Part shown: in pieces, positions 45,192 through 55,147 of the stretch | Layout: every line of letters begins with the position of its first letter | Position numbering within the stretch: the first letter of the stretch is position 1 | Source of the DNA: Methanosarcina vacuolata Z-761 | Lineage (GTDB): Archaea; Halobacteriota; Methanosarcinia; Methanosarcinales; Methanosarcinaceae | Length of the DNA: 64,000 nucleotides | Reading direction: 5' to 3' | Assembly: GCF_000969905.1 (NCBI RefSeq) | Contig: NZ_CP009520.1 | Coordinates: 1,488,001-1,552,000 of the forward strand | Program-made: the position numbers and the translations under genes | Notes under the pieces: generated by a model | Told to the model about the DNA's origin: nothing | Database searches by the model: none | Seen by the model: only the letters and a program-made list of their open reading frames with translations

Positions 45192-46560
45192 AAACATCTT
45201 CTGTACATTTTAAAAACATCTTCTGTACATTTTTCTTTGCCATATTCTTTTTCCTTCCTTCTAAGAAGGAAAGTTTTTCTCTTCCAGTTTTTAATATTCA
45301 GTTAATGGGCTTGAGTTATTGAAAACCGCAAGCAAAAGAAGTTCTATTTTTCTCAAATTAGGGAGATTTACTATTTTTTCGGAATTGATCAATAATTTCC
45401 GGACACAAACCAAACATTTTTAATCTATTTTAATTTTTAACGTATTTTGTCAACTTTGGCAAAACCTCGTATGTAATAATTGCCTCAAGCGGATTGTGAT
45501 TATACGCAACTCCACAGCTCAATAAGTCTTTTGTTTCCAAATAGATACAGCTTCATCCATCTTCAGTTACGTGAAGAATCGTGATAAATTGCGTCCGTTT
45601 CACAGCATTTATCTAATGTTTTAACAAATTGTTAGATAGAACAAGGTATCGATTTCATGCAAACAGGCTAAAATTTAAGTCTGACTTCTAATGTAAAGTC
45701 GATAGCTTTCAGGCAAGAAAGTTTCTTAACCGATGGTCAATGGATACATCTTTGCCTTTGTAATTTTGAGTTTTCCTGCGGAGTATTTGCATATAGTTTT
45801 CCAAACAGATTTCTGAAACTCTTTTTCCCCAGTCCTGATTTCTGCAAAAATTGATTATATATAAAAGTTTTTGTTTAGGGGAGTCGGAATGGAAATTTTA
45901 TGAAAATTTGGCAGGAAAACACAAATTTAATTGTATTCTCTGTTCTTCCGTTTAGTTATTATTTTGCATGTATATGTTTTTCAGATATCATCATACTACT
46001 TAATAATTCATTATTACTTGTTTTCATTAGATAATTAATTGTCTGAATTCCTCATAAATTTGTATTATATTGTGAGAATTTGTAATAATGAGATTTTGAT
46101 ATTTATTGAAAATTCGAATTTTTCGTTGCACTAAAAGATTGAAGCATTATATGAGTTCGTCAGTCCATACGAAAAATCAGTATCAATGACTATTGTCAAT
46201 ACACGGGAATATCCCATCTCTAATTTTCAGTAATAAATATCTAATTTTTTGCTTCTTTCGGGAAGGTTAGCTACAAACTGATCGTGATGGAAAGCTCCTT
46301 TATATAACATTTCTCCAAAAAAACGTATGAATCCCAGCATAAAAAAATATTTTCTAAAGATAAATACCTATTTATAAAACGGCCTCCAAGTGTTCTTATT
46401 GAGCTCATACCGTTGATCAAAATTTGCTCTTTGAATTTCGTCCTTTCGGTAACCAATTGAGTCTCTTGTCATGAAAGAGCAATTCTGGAAATTTCTGATT
46501 ATCAGGAATGAAATGGGCTTCAAGATATACTCTATAATAAAAATACTTATGAGGTCAGTT
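45192..46560. other. 1.37-kb intergenic region inside the cobalt locus
   Basis: No supported gene. It contains a 25-bp direct duplication at 45190-45234, an inverted repeat TATCTAA/TTAGATA at 45610-45638, and a 93-nt element (45652-45744) also found near 62.7 kb. A decayed gene is possible. Confidence 0.55.
45652..45744 (+). other. 93-nt conserved intergenic element, copy A
   Basis: Aligns without gaps to 62641-62733 (minus strand); I count 72 of 93 identical. The best block is GGCAAGAAA..TT.CTTAACCGATG..CAATG. Function unknown: an RNA gene, leader or mobile remnant. Confidence 0.6.
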
Positions 46561-47703
46561 ATGTCTGAAAAGCATTCTAATCCTTATCCCAATAGAGAGG
46601 AGGACGGTTCCGAACAGTTCCATGAGAATATCCGCAAAAAAGGATTTTTCAATTTTCTCTCCAGTTTTCACGTTAATTCTCATGACCACTCCAGTACTCA
46701 CGCCCATACGCACTCCCACAAGCACAGCCATACACATGGAACTGTTGACCCTTCCGTAATTGCTACCAGTAAAGGGCTCTGGGTTGTCAAATGGTCATTT
46801 ATAGGATTGATGATCACAGCTGTCCTGCAGATTATCATCGTTTATATGTCAGGCAGTGTTGCCCTTCTTGCCGACACCATCCATAACTTCGGGGATGCAT
46901 CGACTGCAATTCCTCTTGCAATAGCTTTTTCCCTGGCTGGAAGAAAACCAAGCAAACGCTTCTCCTACGGGTATGGCAGAGTAGAGGATCTTGCAGGCGT
47001 GATCATCGTTTTCCTTATCCTTTTCAGTGCGATTGTAGCAGGATATGAATCTGTAAATCGCTTCTTTAACCCGCAGCCGATAGATCATTTGCAGGCTGTG
47101 GTTGCTGCTGGAATTATAGGCTGTATCGGAAACGAGGTTGTGGCCCAGTTCCGGATGAAGATCGGGAAAGAAATAGGTAGTGCAGCTCTTATTGCTGACG
47201 GCTACCACGCCAGGGTAGATGGCTTTACCAGCCTTGCAGTCCTTATTGGAGCTGCAGGAGTCTGGCTAGGATACCCGATAATTGATCCTCTTATTGGTAT
47301 GCTAATCACAGTAACAATCCTGAAAATAGTCCTTGACACAAGCAAACTCGTGTTTACTCGCCTTCTTGACGGTGTTGAACCTGAAATCATCGATAAGGTA
47401 AAGAATATTGCTGAGAGTGTTGAAGGCGTTTATGAAGTTACGGACCTTAGAGTCCGCTGGATCGGGCACCAACTCCACGCAGAGATCAATGCTTCGGTTT
47501 CCCCATCTCTTTCTATTGAAGAGGGGCATGAAATTGCTAACGCGATAAGAGAAAAGCTTCTGGAGAACTTTTCCTATCTTTCCGGAACAACTATTCATGT
47601 AGATCCACTTACAGCCTCAGGGGAAAGCTGTCATTGCGGACATGATAATTCGGAAAAAATACATGGGAAACAAAAGAATATTTTAGTTGCTTATCCCCAA
47701 TAA
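46561..47703 (+). CDS. Cation diffusion facilitator (CDF) transporter, His-rich N-terminus
   Basis: 380 residues from the ATG at 46561; GAGGT lies just upstream, and the longer frame from 46471 adds non-family sequence. The N-terminus holds a histidine run (about 48-63; HVNSHDHSSTHAHTHSHKHS), then six helices with ALLADTIHNFGDASTA (the HxxxD metal site of helix 2) and LIADGYHARVDGF (helix 5). The C-terminal ferredoxin-like domain ends with a CHCGH cluster. CDFs export Zn, Co, Ni or Cd. Sitting between cbiMN and cbiQO it probably balances cobalt or a related metal. Confidence 0.9.
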   Translation: MSEKHSNPYPNREEDGSEQFHENIRKKGFFNFLSSFHVNSHDHSSTHAHTHSHKHSHTHGTVDPSVIATSKGLWVVKWSFIGLMITAVLQIIIVYMSGSVALLADTIHNFGDASTAIPLAIAFSLAGRKPSKRFSYGYGRVEDLAGVIIVFLILFSAIVAGYESVNRFFNPQPIDHLQAVVAAGIIGCIGNEVVAQFRMKIGKEIGSAALIADGYHARVDGFTSLAVLIGAAGVWLGYPIIDPLIGMLITVTILKIVLDTSKLVFTRLLDGVEPEIIDKVKNIAESVEGVYEVTDLRVRWIGHQLHAEINASVSPSLSIEEGHEIANAIREKLLENFSYLSGTTIHVDPLTASGESCHCGHDNSEKIHGKQKNILVAYPQ

Positions 47704-47826
47704 GATCCCCTGAGATGCAGGTTTAAATAATCAGGTTTCTTGATCACCATAACCATTATATAATAACCATCATATAGAACAAAACTCAACTCAACTTGAT
47801 TTAATTTTATTTGAGAGGATCCCCTA

Positions 47827-48609
47827 ATGACCAATATCCTTGACGATTATGCCCTAATGAGCCCCCTCAGGCACCGAAACAACTGGTTAAAATTGGCGAT
47901 AGTATTATTCGGCCTACTCGCGGGAGTTTCAGCCACGTCCCCAATTCCTCCTGTTTTTATAGCATTGTGTATGAGTTTTGCAACAGTGGCTCTTGGCAAG
48001 GCGCCTCTTAAAACTTATTTCAAGCTCTTGCTGGCTCCTCTGGGTTTTGCTATTGCAGGTATTCTTATTATTGTCTTCTTTTCCGGGTCGGGGCCTGAAT
48101 TGTTGTCATTCAAATTTCTCGGTTATCCTCTCTCTGTAAGAACAGATGGACTTGAGCTTGCCATGCTGGTACTTGCAAGGTCAATAAGTGGGATGTGCTG
48201 TCTTTATTTCCTCGCGCTGACAACCCCTATGATCGAACTTTTTGCCGTACTCAAAGCTGCCAGGCTTCCGGAATCTCTTATAGAACTTTCAATGCTTATA
48301 TACAGGTACATCTTTGTTTTCCTTGACATGGCTCTTTGCATAAGGTATGCTCAGACTGTAAGACTCGGGTACTCAAACTTCAAGCGTTCTATAAATTCTC
48401 TTGGAATGCTTGCAAGCACTCTCTTCATCCGTTCCTGGGAACAGGGAGACAAGCTCTTTCTGGCAATGAATTCCAGGTGCTATGACGGAAAAATGACTCT
48501 TTTTGAGGTTAAGAGGCCGGTAAAGGCAACAGAATTACTTTTAACCTCTGCTTACTTTATTTCAACTCTTGCACTGTTTTATTTTACAAAAAGCATATCC
48601 ATTTTTTGA
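47827..48609 (+). CDS. cbiQ: Cobalt ECF transporter T component CbiQ
   Basis: 260 residues with GAGAGGATC before the ATG. Five or six membrane helices; the C-terminal SWEQGDKLFLAMNSRCYDG carries the conserved AxxARG-like coupling helix of T components. It transmits ATP hydrolysis by CbiO to CbiM. It is followed by cbiO with an 11-bp gap, so the two are in one operon. Confidence 0.9.
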   Translation: MTNILDDYALMSPLRHRNNWLKLAIVLFGLLAGVSATSPIPPVFIALCMSFATVALGKAPLKTYFKLLLAPLGFAIAGILIIVFFSGSGPELLSFKFLGYPLSVRTDGLELAMLVLARSISGMCCLYFLALTTPMIELFAVLKAARLPESLIELSMLIYRYIFVFLDMALCIRYAQTVRLGYSNFKRSINSLGMLASTLFIRSWEQGDKLFLAMNSRCYDGKMTLFEVKRPVKATELLLTSAYFISTLALFYFTKSISIF

Positions 48610-48620
48610 GGTAATAGATC

Positions 48621-49982
48621 ATGATCATTCTTGAGACCAGGGACCTTAAATATACATACCCTGACGGAACTGTAGCTATTCAGGACCTGAACATTGAAAT
48701 CAAAAAAGGAAAAAAGGTAGCTTTCGTAGGGCAAAATGGTTCCGGAAAGTCCACGCTTTTTCTTTTACTTAACGGGACTTTAAAACCAGCTGAAGGTGAT
48801 GTCTTTTTTCATGGAGTTCCTTTTAAGTACGATTCAAAATCCCTCAGGGAAATCCGAAAATCCATAGGAATTGTTTTTCAGAATTCCGATGACCAGATCT
48901 TTGCCCCTACAGTGTACCAGGATGTAGCTTTCGGGCCGGCAAACCTGGGTTATTCAAAAGAAAGAGTTGATACCTGCGTACAGCAAGCCCTTGAACAGGT
49001 GGGGCTCTCCCGTTTAAAAGATAAGCCGCCCCATCACCTCAGTGGAGGACAGAAAAAACGGGTTGCAATTGCCGGGATTATGGCAATGGAACCTGAAGTG
49101 ATTATCCTTGACGAACCGCTCTCGAATCTTGACCCTGTAGGCGCGGATGAAATCATGGATTTGCTTAACGAATTTAACCAGTTCGGGAGCACCATTATTA
49201 TCTCTACTCATGATGTGGATTTAGCATACCGCTGGTCTGATTACGTGTTCCTGCTGTCAAACAGCAAAATTATAGGACAGGGCACTCCGGCAGAAGTTTT
49301 CAAAGATTTTGACCTCCTCAAAAAAACCGGGCTCAGACAGCCTACTACTCTTGAGATCTATCATGAAATCGAAAGACGAGGGCTTGCATCTGGAGGAAAT
49401 TCCCCAAAAACCATCCCTGACCTTGTCAATACCCTAAAACCTATTGACCTTATATGGGTTGATGTTCCTCCGGGAATCAAAGAAGGAGATAGCCTGAACT
49501 TAGGGATCATGTACGGACAGTATGCGACTCAGTCCCCTTACGAAGCTGTTAACGCTACCGTGCTGCATATCCATCCAGACGGAAGGGCTATTGTTGAGTT
49601 AAAGCGTAAAGGGATCAAAGCCGGCGGAGTCCTGATTTATGACACTGATAATTATTCTCTGCCAGAAGTAAAACAAATACTTAAGGAAGGAGAAATTGTC
49701 TTTGTCGGAGCAATGGGTAAAAAAAGTAAAATTCTTGCTGAGCATGATGGAATCAGGTTGGATGTTTCCTCAGGCGTTATAGACAAAACTATCCTGACGG
49801 CCCTTTGTGGAAAACGTTGCCTTATCCTTACGGCTGGAGGGATGGTTGACCATGCCCTTAAGAGAATAAAGGAGTATGTGGAGACAAGCGGGATAGAGTT
49901 TACTGTTGGAGTTGTTAACAGGGAAGAAGATTATCAGTGGATCGGAGAGACTAAGGACAGCCCTGAAACGTTTGAGGTATGA
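48621..49982 (+). CDS. cbiO: Cobalt ECF transporter ATPase CbiO with C-terminal extension
   Basis: 453 residues, much longer than bacterial CbiO (about 280). The first 275 are an ABC ATPase: Walker [10 protein letters not shown] (about 37), Q-loop FQNSDDQIF, signature LSGGQKKRV, Walker [18 protein letters not shown]. The final 170 residues form a second, alpha/beta-looking domain (from about 285; [34 protein letters not shown]), perhaps regulatory; I recall similar extensions in archaeal CbiO. The start follows GAGGTAA. Confidence 0.9.
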   Translation: MIILETRDLKYTYPDGTVAIQDLNIEIKKGKKVAFVGQNGSGKSTLFLLLNGTLKPAEGDVFFHGVPFKYDSKSLREIRKSIGIVFQNSDDQIFAPTVYQDVAFGPANLGYSKERVDTCVQQALEQVGLSRLKDKPPHHLSGGQKKRVAIAGIMAMEPEVIILDEPLSNLDPVGADEIMDLLNEFNQFGSTIIISTHDVDLAYRWSDYVFLLSNSKIIGQGTPAEVFKDFDLLKKTGLRQPTTLEIYHEIERRGLASGGNSPKTIPDLVNTLKPIDLIWVDVPPGIKEGDSLNLGIMYGQYATQSPYEAVNATVLHIHPDGRAIVELKRKGIKAGGVLIYDTDNYSLPEVKQILKEGEIVFVGAMGKKSKILAEHDGIRLDVSSGVIDKTILTALCGKRCLILTAGGMVDHALKRIKEYVETSGIEFTVGVVNREEDYQWIGETKDSPETFEV

Positions 49983-50276
49983 TTACAAAATAGAACTTGT
50001 AGTTAGAACCCAAATAAAGTAGAATAAACGTTCCTATTAATTTACCGGTAGTTCTCTATTATCTGGTTTATATTATTCCCAGGTTCATAAAGTAGTTTTC
50101 AGGACCTTTTTGTCTGAACCTCGGTGCAACTGGAGCTGACTTTCGCTCCTTGCATAAAAACGCAAGTATTTGTTATACTGAATATTTAATCATGGCAATA
50201 TCAACCATATAAACACTGGATGACCAATAAAAAAGAAGGACAGAAAAATAAAAAGTCTCTAAATTTCTTTATATAT

Positions 50277-50456
50277 TTACTGAGGCCACAGGGCGATTAT
50301 TTTATCTATAGCTACATGGGTATACTTTCCGTCGTTTTTGAGAGTGAGAACATTATCGGCACAGGCTTCTATGGTTCCCTTGAAAATATCTGGCCCACCG
50401 CAGTAAACGTCTACAGCCTTGTTAAGATAATGTTCCACTATAAAGCATTGATACAT
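50277..50456 (-). CDS. Small conserved-looking protein (59 residues)
   Basis: A gene below the usual length cutoff. GGAGG sits 6-7 nt before the ATG at 50456, and codons look natural. Translation starts MYQCFIVEHYLNKAVDVYCG and goes on with strand-like GTIEACADNVLTLKND and a final VAIDKIIALWP. Short strands around a turn recall an LSm/SH3-like barrel fragment, but I do not recognise the family. The plus-strand frame at 50220-50573 is its shadow. About 295 bp of plain spacer separates it from cbiO. Confidence 0.72.
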   Translation of the reverse strand: MYQCFIVEHYLNKAVDVYCGGPDIFKGTIEACADNVLTLKNDGKYTHVAIDKIIALWPQ

Positions 50457-51535
50457 TTTGTTTCCTCCATTTTCTTATTATTATCTGCTGTAATTTCGAC
50501 AATACATTGGCTAATCTGCATTGTCTGTTTACTAATTGTGCATCTATGCGTAATAAATGTATTTAAAAATTAAATTTGATTTTTAAAGGTGCAAGTCTGT
50601 TGATATTTGAAACAAAGTTAGTTTTTTCGTCCATTGAATATTCATTCTAAGACTCCCGCTTTACCAGGATAATTATATGACATTTTTCATCAAATTTTCT
50701 TGTTTTAGAAGAGCGCAAAAGATGGGTTTATCTGGAACGTTATTATCCTCATTGTAGAAAACCAATCTAAAATTATACTTTTCAATTAGCTAGGAACTAT
50801 TATTGAGATCTCTATATTGCTTTTGTGTCTACTTGCATTGACTGTATCTACTTGCATTGACTGTATCTACTTGCATTGACTGTATCTACTTGCATTGACA
50901 TATACCGTGTATGATGAGCTCTGGTTTAATGATTTAGTTCTTGTTTAATGATTTAGCTCTTGTTTAATTATTTAGCTCTTGTTTTATGAGTTTGATCAAG
51001 TATCTGTTACCTTTAAAGCTCAAACTTGTTATCAGTTTTGTTAAATTTATATAAAGAGACTAAGATAATAAGGGATTGGAAGTAAATGTATTGGCCAGTT
51101 TAATTACTTGTGACTACTGAGAAACGAAGGAAACGAAAATTAAGCTTAAACTTCCCGAATACCTCCTGAATAAATATATGTTAATCCCAACTGAAAAAAT
51201 AGAGTACAACTACCGCTTCAAAAACTTATCTGGAAGGTACTGATAAATCAGCATCAACGGCATAAACCAGAAGTATCACCAGGAGAAAAACGTTCCAGAA
51301 CTTTTTCTCAAGCATCGAAAAAGCATTGAAACAGAAAGAACCAAAGTTGGAGCCTCTATATGAGGTTCAAAATCTCCTCATATTCTTCCATTTTTTTCCT
51401 GAAGATGGTTAGTCGTCGTTTCAAGGACGTTCGGATTTCCTTCCTGAAAACACAGGTTTAATCCAATGATGAAAAAGAAAAATTTTTGTTTTCATTTAAT
51501 ATAACTATCCGGTATCAATTTAGACCTGGAGTTCT
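50457..51535. other. 1.08-kb intergenic region with two tandem repeat blocks
   Basis: No supported gene. A 19-bp unit is repeated four times at 50824-50899, and a second 19-bp unit (TTTAGCTCTTGTTTAATGA type) at about 50911-50990. A 35-codon frame near 51135-51245 has no partner and is not called. Confidence 0.55.
50824..50899. repeat. 19-bp tandem repeat, four copies
   Basis: TGTATCTACTTGCATTGAC repeats at 50824, 50843, 50862 and 50881, with one change in the first copy. It is not coding and lacks spacers, so it is not CRISPR. Confidence 0.9.
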
Positions 51536-51904
51536 ATGGCAAAAGTCGAAAAGGTATTATTACTGCTTAAAAATATGGTGTATGAAAGCACCAGCCCGCA
51601 GGAAACTCTCAAATTTGCAAAGTATTACCGGAGTAAGGGATTCAAAGTACTGGTGATTCTCTGGGGACCTATGGGAGTGCTGCTTGCAAAAAAAGATAAA
51701 AACCGAGGATCACCAAAATATGATTCTACTGTTCAGGAATGCATCGACATGGGAGTAGAGTTTAAATGCTGCCAGCTTGCCTCTGATATGATTGGGCTTA
51801 AAAAAGAAGAATTGATCCCTGGAATCAAATTTATCTGTTCAAAAGAAGTGGCTGAACTCTTTTTGAGATACACAGAAGAAAACCAGCTAATTATTACCTT
51901 ATAA
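51536..51904 (+). CDS. DsrE/DsrF-like family protein
   Basis: 122 residues with GGAG upstream. The pattern of a first strand (EKVLLLLKNM), a helix (SPQETLKFAKYYRSKGF), a strand with VLVILWGPMGV and a late EECIDMGVEFKCCQLASDM fits the DsrE fold of sulfur-relay proteins. The cysteine pair at VEFKCCQLA sits where catalytic cysteines lie in some family members. A role in sulfur transfer or thiol chemistry is likely but unproven. It stands alone between two long spacers. Confidence 0.75.
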   Translation: MAKVEKVLLLLKNMVYESTSPQETLKFAKYYRSKGFKVLVILWGPMGVLLAKKDKNRGSPKYDSTVQECIDMGVEFKCCQLASDMIGLKKEELIPGIKFICSKEVAELFLRYTEENQLIITL

Positions 51905-52582
51905 GCCTTAGATTCCCCAAAAAGCTGCGGAATGCCTTAAAGTCGCTTCATGAACCAGACAATAAATTCTTGGCCAGTGGTTTTAATTATAAACGTATTG
52001 TCAATTTTTTCTACCTATCTATTTTTTGTCAGTTCGTCAGGATTTCGGGTATGCATTATTACCACTTTGTTGAGGGATATAATAGTGTGCGAGATCTGAG
52101 ACATATTGCGTTTTTTATAAAAATGAACGACCTGAAAGCAGTTCGCATATTATTAGTTAGTTGATGTTGTTTCCAAAACACTTTTAGTGGTGCATCATGC
52201 TTTTTGTGCAATTAAATAAGGTTAATAGCAAGCTTGATGTACAAAACATAAGAAGTTTTTTTCATTGTGTCCAACCAGAGGTTTTTTTCATTATTTTCAA
52301 CCAGAGATTTTTTTTTCATTATGTTTTACTCAGAAGCTGCTTTTATTACGTCCAATCAGAGCCTGCTTTTTTACATTTCATCCTCACGTTTCAGAATACA
52401 ATATAATCACCAGATAAAAAAATGTATATATTATGAACAATTCAATAAATTAATGAAATTTACTACATTTTTTGTCGAAGATAACAAAATTAAGAGCAAT
52501 TTGTTACTTTTGGCGTCAAGACTGCATTGAGTTGAAAAATAGAAACTATGCAGTGAATTTTTAAATTTGGAGGAATATATAA
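51905..52582. other. Intergenic region with T-rich short repeats
   Basis: Three imperfect copies of (C)CAACCAGAG followed by a run of T and CATTAT lie at about 52267-52330. No gene is supported. The GGAGG at about 52570 belongs to the next gene. Confidence 0.5.
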
Positions 52583-53458
52583 ATGGTCTCTGACTACAGA
52601 TACAAGCCCCAGGTCTATTTTGCTGCGACTTTTATCGTAACTTATGCTTTCTGGTTTGCAGGAGCATATCTAAGTTTTCAGGATGAAAAAAATGGACTTT
52701 ATATGTTATTTATGCTTATTGGATTGATAGTGCCTTTTATAATCTCGTTTTTTATGATTTTTACGTCAAAAAATTCGGATTTAAAAAAGGATTTTATTAA
52801 CAGGCTTATCAACCTCAGGCTAATAAGGCCAGGAATGCTTCCACTATTTTTCTTGATAATGCCTCTAGCTGTTCTCGTATCTATCTTCATTTCGCTTTCG
52901 TTTGGAGGATCAGTTTCGCAGTTTCAACTTGCTGATGGTTTCTCTTTCTCGACAGGGTCTGTACCTACGTTGGTTTTTCTTATGCTTGCCGCATGTTTTG
53001 AAGAGCTCGGATGGAGGGGATATGCATTTGACAGTTTGCAGAGCCGGCACACCTACTTCATGGCATCAATAATTTTCAGTATACTATGGTCTCTCTGGCA
53101 CTTTCCTCTGATATTTGTCAATAACTTCTATCAGTATGAAATTTATCATGAAAACATATGGTATGCAGTGAACTTTTTTGTCGGCATTATCCCTATGGGA
53201 GTATTTGTCAGCTGGATATGCATTAAAAATGGAAAAAGTATTCCTGCAGCAATTCTCTTTCACTTTATCATAAATATCTGCCAGGAAGCACTGAATATGA
53301 CTCAGACGACCAAGTGCATTGAGACTCTGGTTATTACTGTAATTATTGCTATTATTATTGTATTAGACAAAGAGATGTTTTTTTCAAAAGTAAGCCCTAT
53401 TCCTGAGACTCAAAATCTCGCTCCTGGAACTCAAAATCCGGTTTCTGAGGCTCACTAA
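52583..53458 (+). CDS. CPBP-family intramembrane metalloprotease (CAAX-protease-like)
   Basis: 291 residues with GGAGGAA before the ATG. About eight membrane helices. Motif 1 is CFEELGWRGYAF (EExxxR, Glu-Glu pair), motif 2 is SLWHFPL (FxxxH-type), and motif 3 is LFHFIIN (HxxxN). These form the metal site of CPBP/Abi proteases. In bacteria such proteins process peptides or confer bacteriocin self-immunity. The stop is immediately followed by the ATG of an MFS exporter, so the two are coupled. Confidence 0.88.
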   Translation: MVSDYRYKPQVYFAATFIVTYAFWFAGAYLSFQDEKNGLYMLFMLIGLIVPFIISFFMIFTSKNSDLKKDFINRLINLRLIRPGMLPLFFLIMPLAVLVSIFISLSFGGSVSQFQLADGFSFSTGSVPTLVFLMLAACFEELGWRGYAFDSLQSRHTYFMASIIFSILWSLWHFPLIFVNNFYQYEIYHENIWYAVNFFVGIIPMGVFVSWICIKNGKSIPAAILFHFIINICQEALNMTQTTKCIETLVITVIIAIIIVLDKEMFFSKVSPIPETQNLAPGTQNPVSEAH

Positions 53459-54805
53459 ATGACAGACGAATCCGAAAAAATGACGGTTGAACAAAAAAAT
53501 CTTTATTCCTTATTTTTATTTATCTGGTTTGGACAATTTATCTCAGTAATAGGCACCGGGCTTACCATTTTCTCTTTAGGGGTATACGTATATCAGCAAA
53601 CAAATACTACTTCCAGCTATGTTTTCATACTAATGTGTGTCTTTTTACCGCCCTTTCTGCTAAAGCCCTATGGGGGTATACTGGCAGACCGTTACGACAG
53701 ACGTTTAATGATGATTTTAGGAGACTTAGGAGCAACTCTTGGGCTTCTTTTCATATTCTTTATGATGCTAAAAGGAAACATTCAACTCTGGCAAATTTAC
53801 CTTGGGATTGCAACAAGTTCTGTTTTTTCGGCTTTTCAGGAACCAGCCTATAAAGCTTTAATTACTGACCTCTTACCTGAAGCTCAATATGCCAGAGCAA
53901 GTGGGCTGGTGCAGCTAGCAAGTTCTGCTCAATATTTAATTTCTCCTTTTTTAGCCGGAGTTTTGTTAACAATAATTGATATTAAATTTATATTCTTAAT
54001 CGATACCACCACTCTCTTAATTTCCAGTTCTATTGTCATCTGGATAAGAAATATTTCAGGAAAGGTAAAAATAGACCAGCATAAACAAAACATCATAGCG
54101 GACCTTAAAGAGGGAATGAAAGAGTTCTCTAATAATAGAGGCGTAGTTAATCTGGTTATTATTACCATGATCACACTTTTTTTTGTCGGATTGCTTCAGT
54201 CTCTTTTTATTCCACTGCTGCTGAGCTTAACAACAGTAAAAACAGTGGGGATCTCTCAATCAATATGTGCTTCAGGCATACTAATCGGAAGCCTGTTTAT
54301 TGGAGTATTTGGCAGCAAGAACAGGTATGTAAAAACATTATCGATTTCTTTGTTCCTGTCAGGTATATTCTTTGCAAACTTAGGACTTTCAAAGAATATC
54401 ATATTTGTTACTCTAGCAGGATTCATGTTTTTTGCCACTTTGCCTTTTATTAACACTTCTATTGAGGTCTTAATTAGAAAAAACATTGACAATAGAAAAC
54501 AAGGGCGCGTATGGTCTCTCATTTCCATGATTACTTATCTTGGTTCCATAATGGCTTTTGCAGTTGCAGGTTTTTTAGCCGATAAAATTTTCAACCCTCT
54601 TTTAGAGGTGGATGGTCTACTGGCTGAAACGGCAGGTCTTATTGCTGGAACCGGAGAAAACAGGGGGATTGCCCTTATGTTTATAATCTCCGGATTAATG
54701 ATATCCATGATTGCTTTATTGATCTGGCAAAACGAAAAAATAAAAAAATTAGAATATATTGAAAGTCAGGATCAAGGCATGAACCTATCCTTTCAGCCAG
54801 GCTGA
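53459..54805 (+). CDS. MFS transporter (MFS_3 / EntS-like)
   Basis: 448 residues, starting directly after the protease stop (TAAATG). Twelve predicted helices; GGILADRYDRRLMMILGDLG is the loop-2 signature of the family, and the central loop separates two halves. Relatives include macrolide and enterobactin exporters. It probably exports a peptide or small molecule, possibly one handled by the protease before it. An inverted repeat (TCATGAA/TTCATGA, 54834-54852) follows about 30 bp after the stop. Confidence 0.87.
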   Translation: MTDESEKMTVEQKNLYSLFLFIWFGQFISVIGTGLTIFSLGVYVYQQTNTTSSYVFILMCVFLPPFLLKPYGGILADRYDRRLMMILGDLGATLGLLFIFFMMLKGNIQLWQIYLGIATSSVFSAFQEPAYKALITDLLPEAQYARASGLVQLASSAQYLISPFLAGVLLTIIDIKFIFLIDTTTLLISSSIVIWIRNISGKVKIDQHKQNIIADLKEGMKEFSNNRGVVNLVIITMITLFFVGLLQSLFIPLLLSLTTVKTVGISQSICASGILIGSLFIGVFGSKNRYVKTLSISLFLSGIFFANLGLSKNIIFVTLAGFMFFATLPFINTSIEVLIRKNIDNRKQGRVWSLISMITYLGSIMAFAVAGFLADKIFNPLLEVDGLLAETAGLIAGTGENRGIALMFIISGLMISMIALLIWQNEKIKKLEYIESQDQGMNLSFQPG

Positions 54806-54833
54806 TAAATTAATGGGCATTCACACTTGTTTA

Positions 54834-54852
54834 TCATGAAAAATATTCATGA
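54834..54852 (+). terminator. Short hairpin downstream of the MFS gene
   Basis: TCATGAA (54834-54840) pairs with TTCATGA (54846-54852) around a 5-nt loop, about 30 bp after the transporter stop. The 54806-55147 region holds no supported gene otherwise. Confidence 0.35.
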
Positions 54853-55147
54853 GAAATGCTTCCGGACTCTATGAAAATTTTCCGGCCCATAGGAACCATT
54901 TCACTCAAACTTCAATAATGACCTCCTGCCTGTTTATGCTGCGGACTTGCAAGAACGATCCAGTATAGCAGATAATGTTATAATGACCCAAAAAAACCTG
55001 TAATTTTCTTCTTTTAGGGGGATCAATGACGGAAATCCTCACAAATGGTAGAAATTTTATTAAAAGTACCCGCATGATTTTTTAATAAATACAAAATCTG
55101 TAAATTTTACTGCGGAAAATGCGTTACAAGTCTCAGTTACCAAACTA

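Noticed and set aside
50220-50573. 117-codon plus-strand frame
   Set aside because: It is a shadow of the minus-strand 59-residue gene, which has the ribosome binding site.
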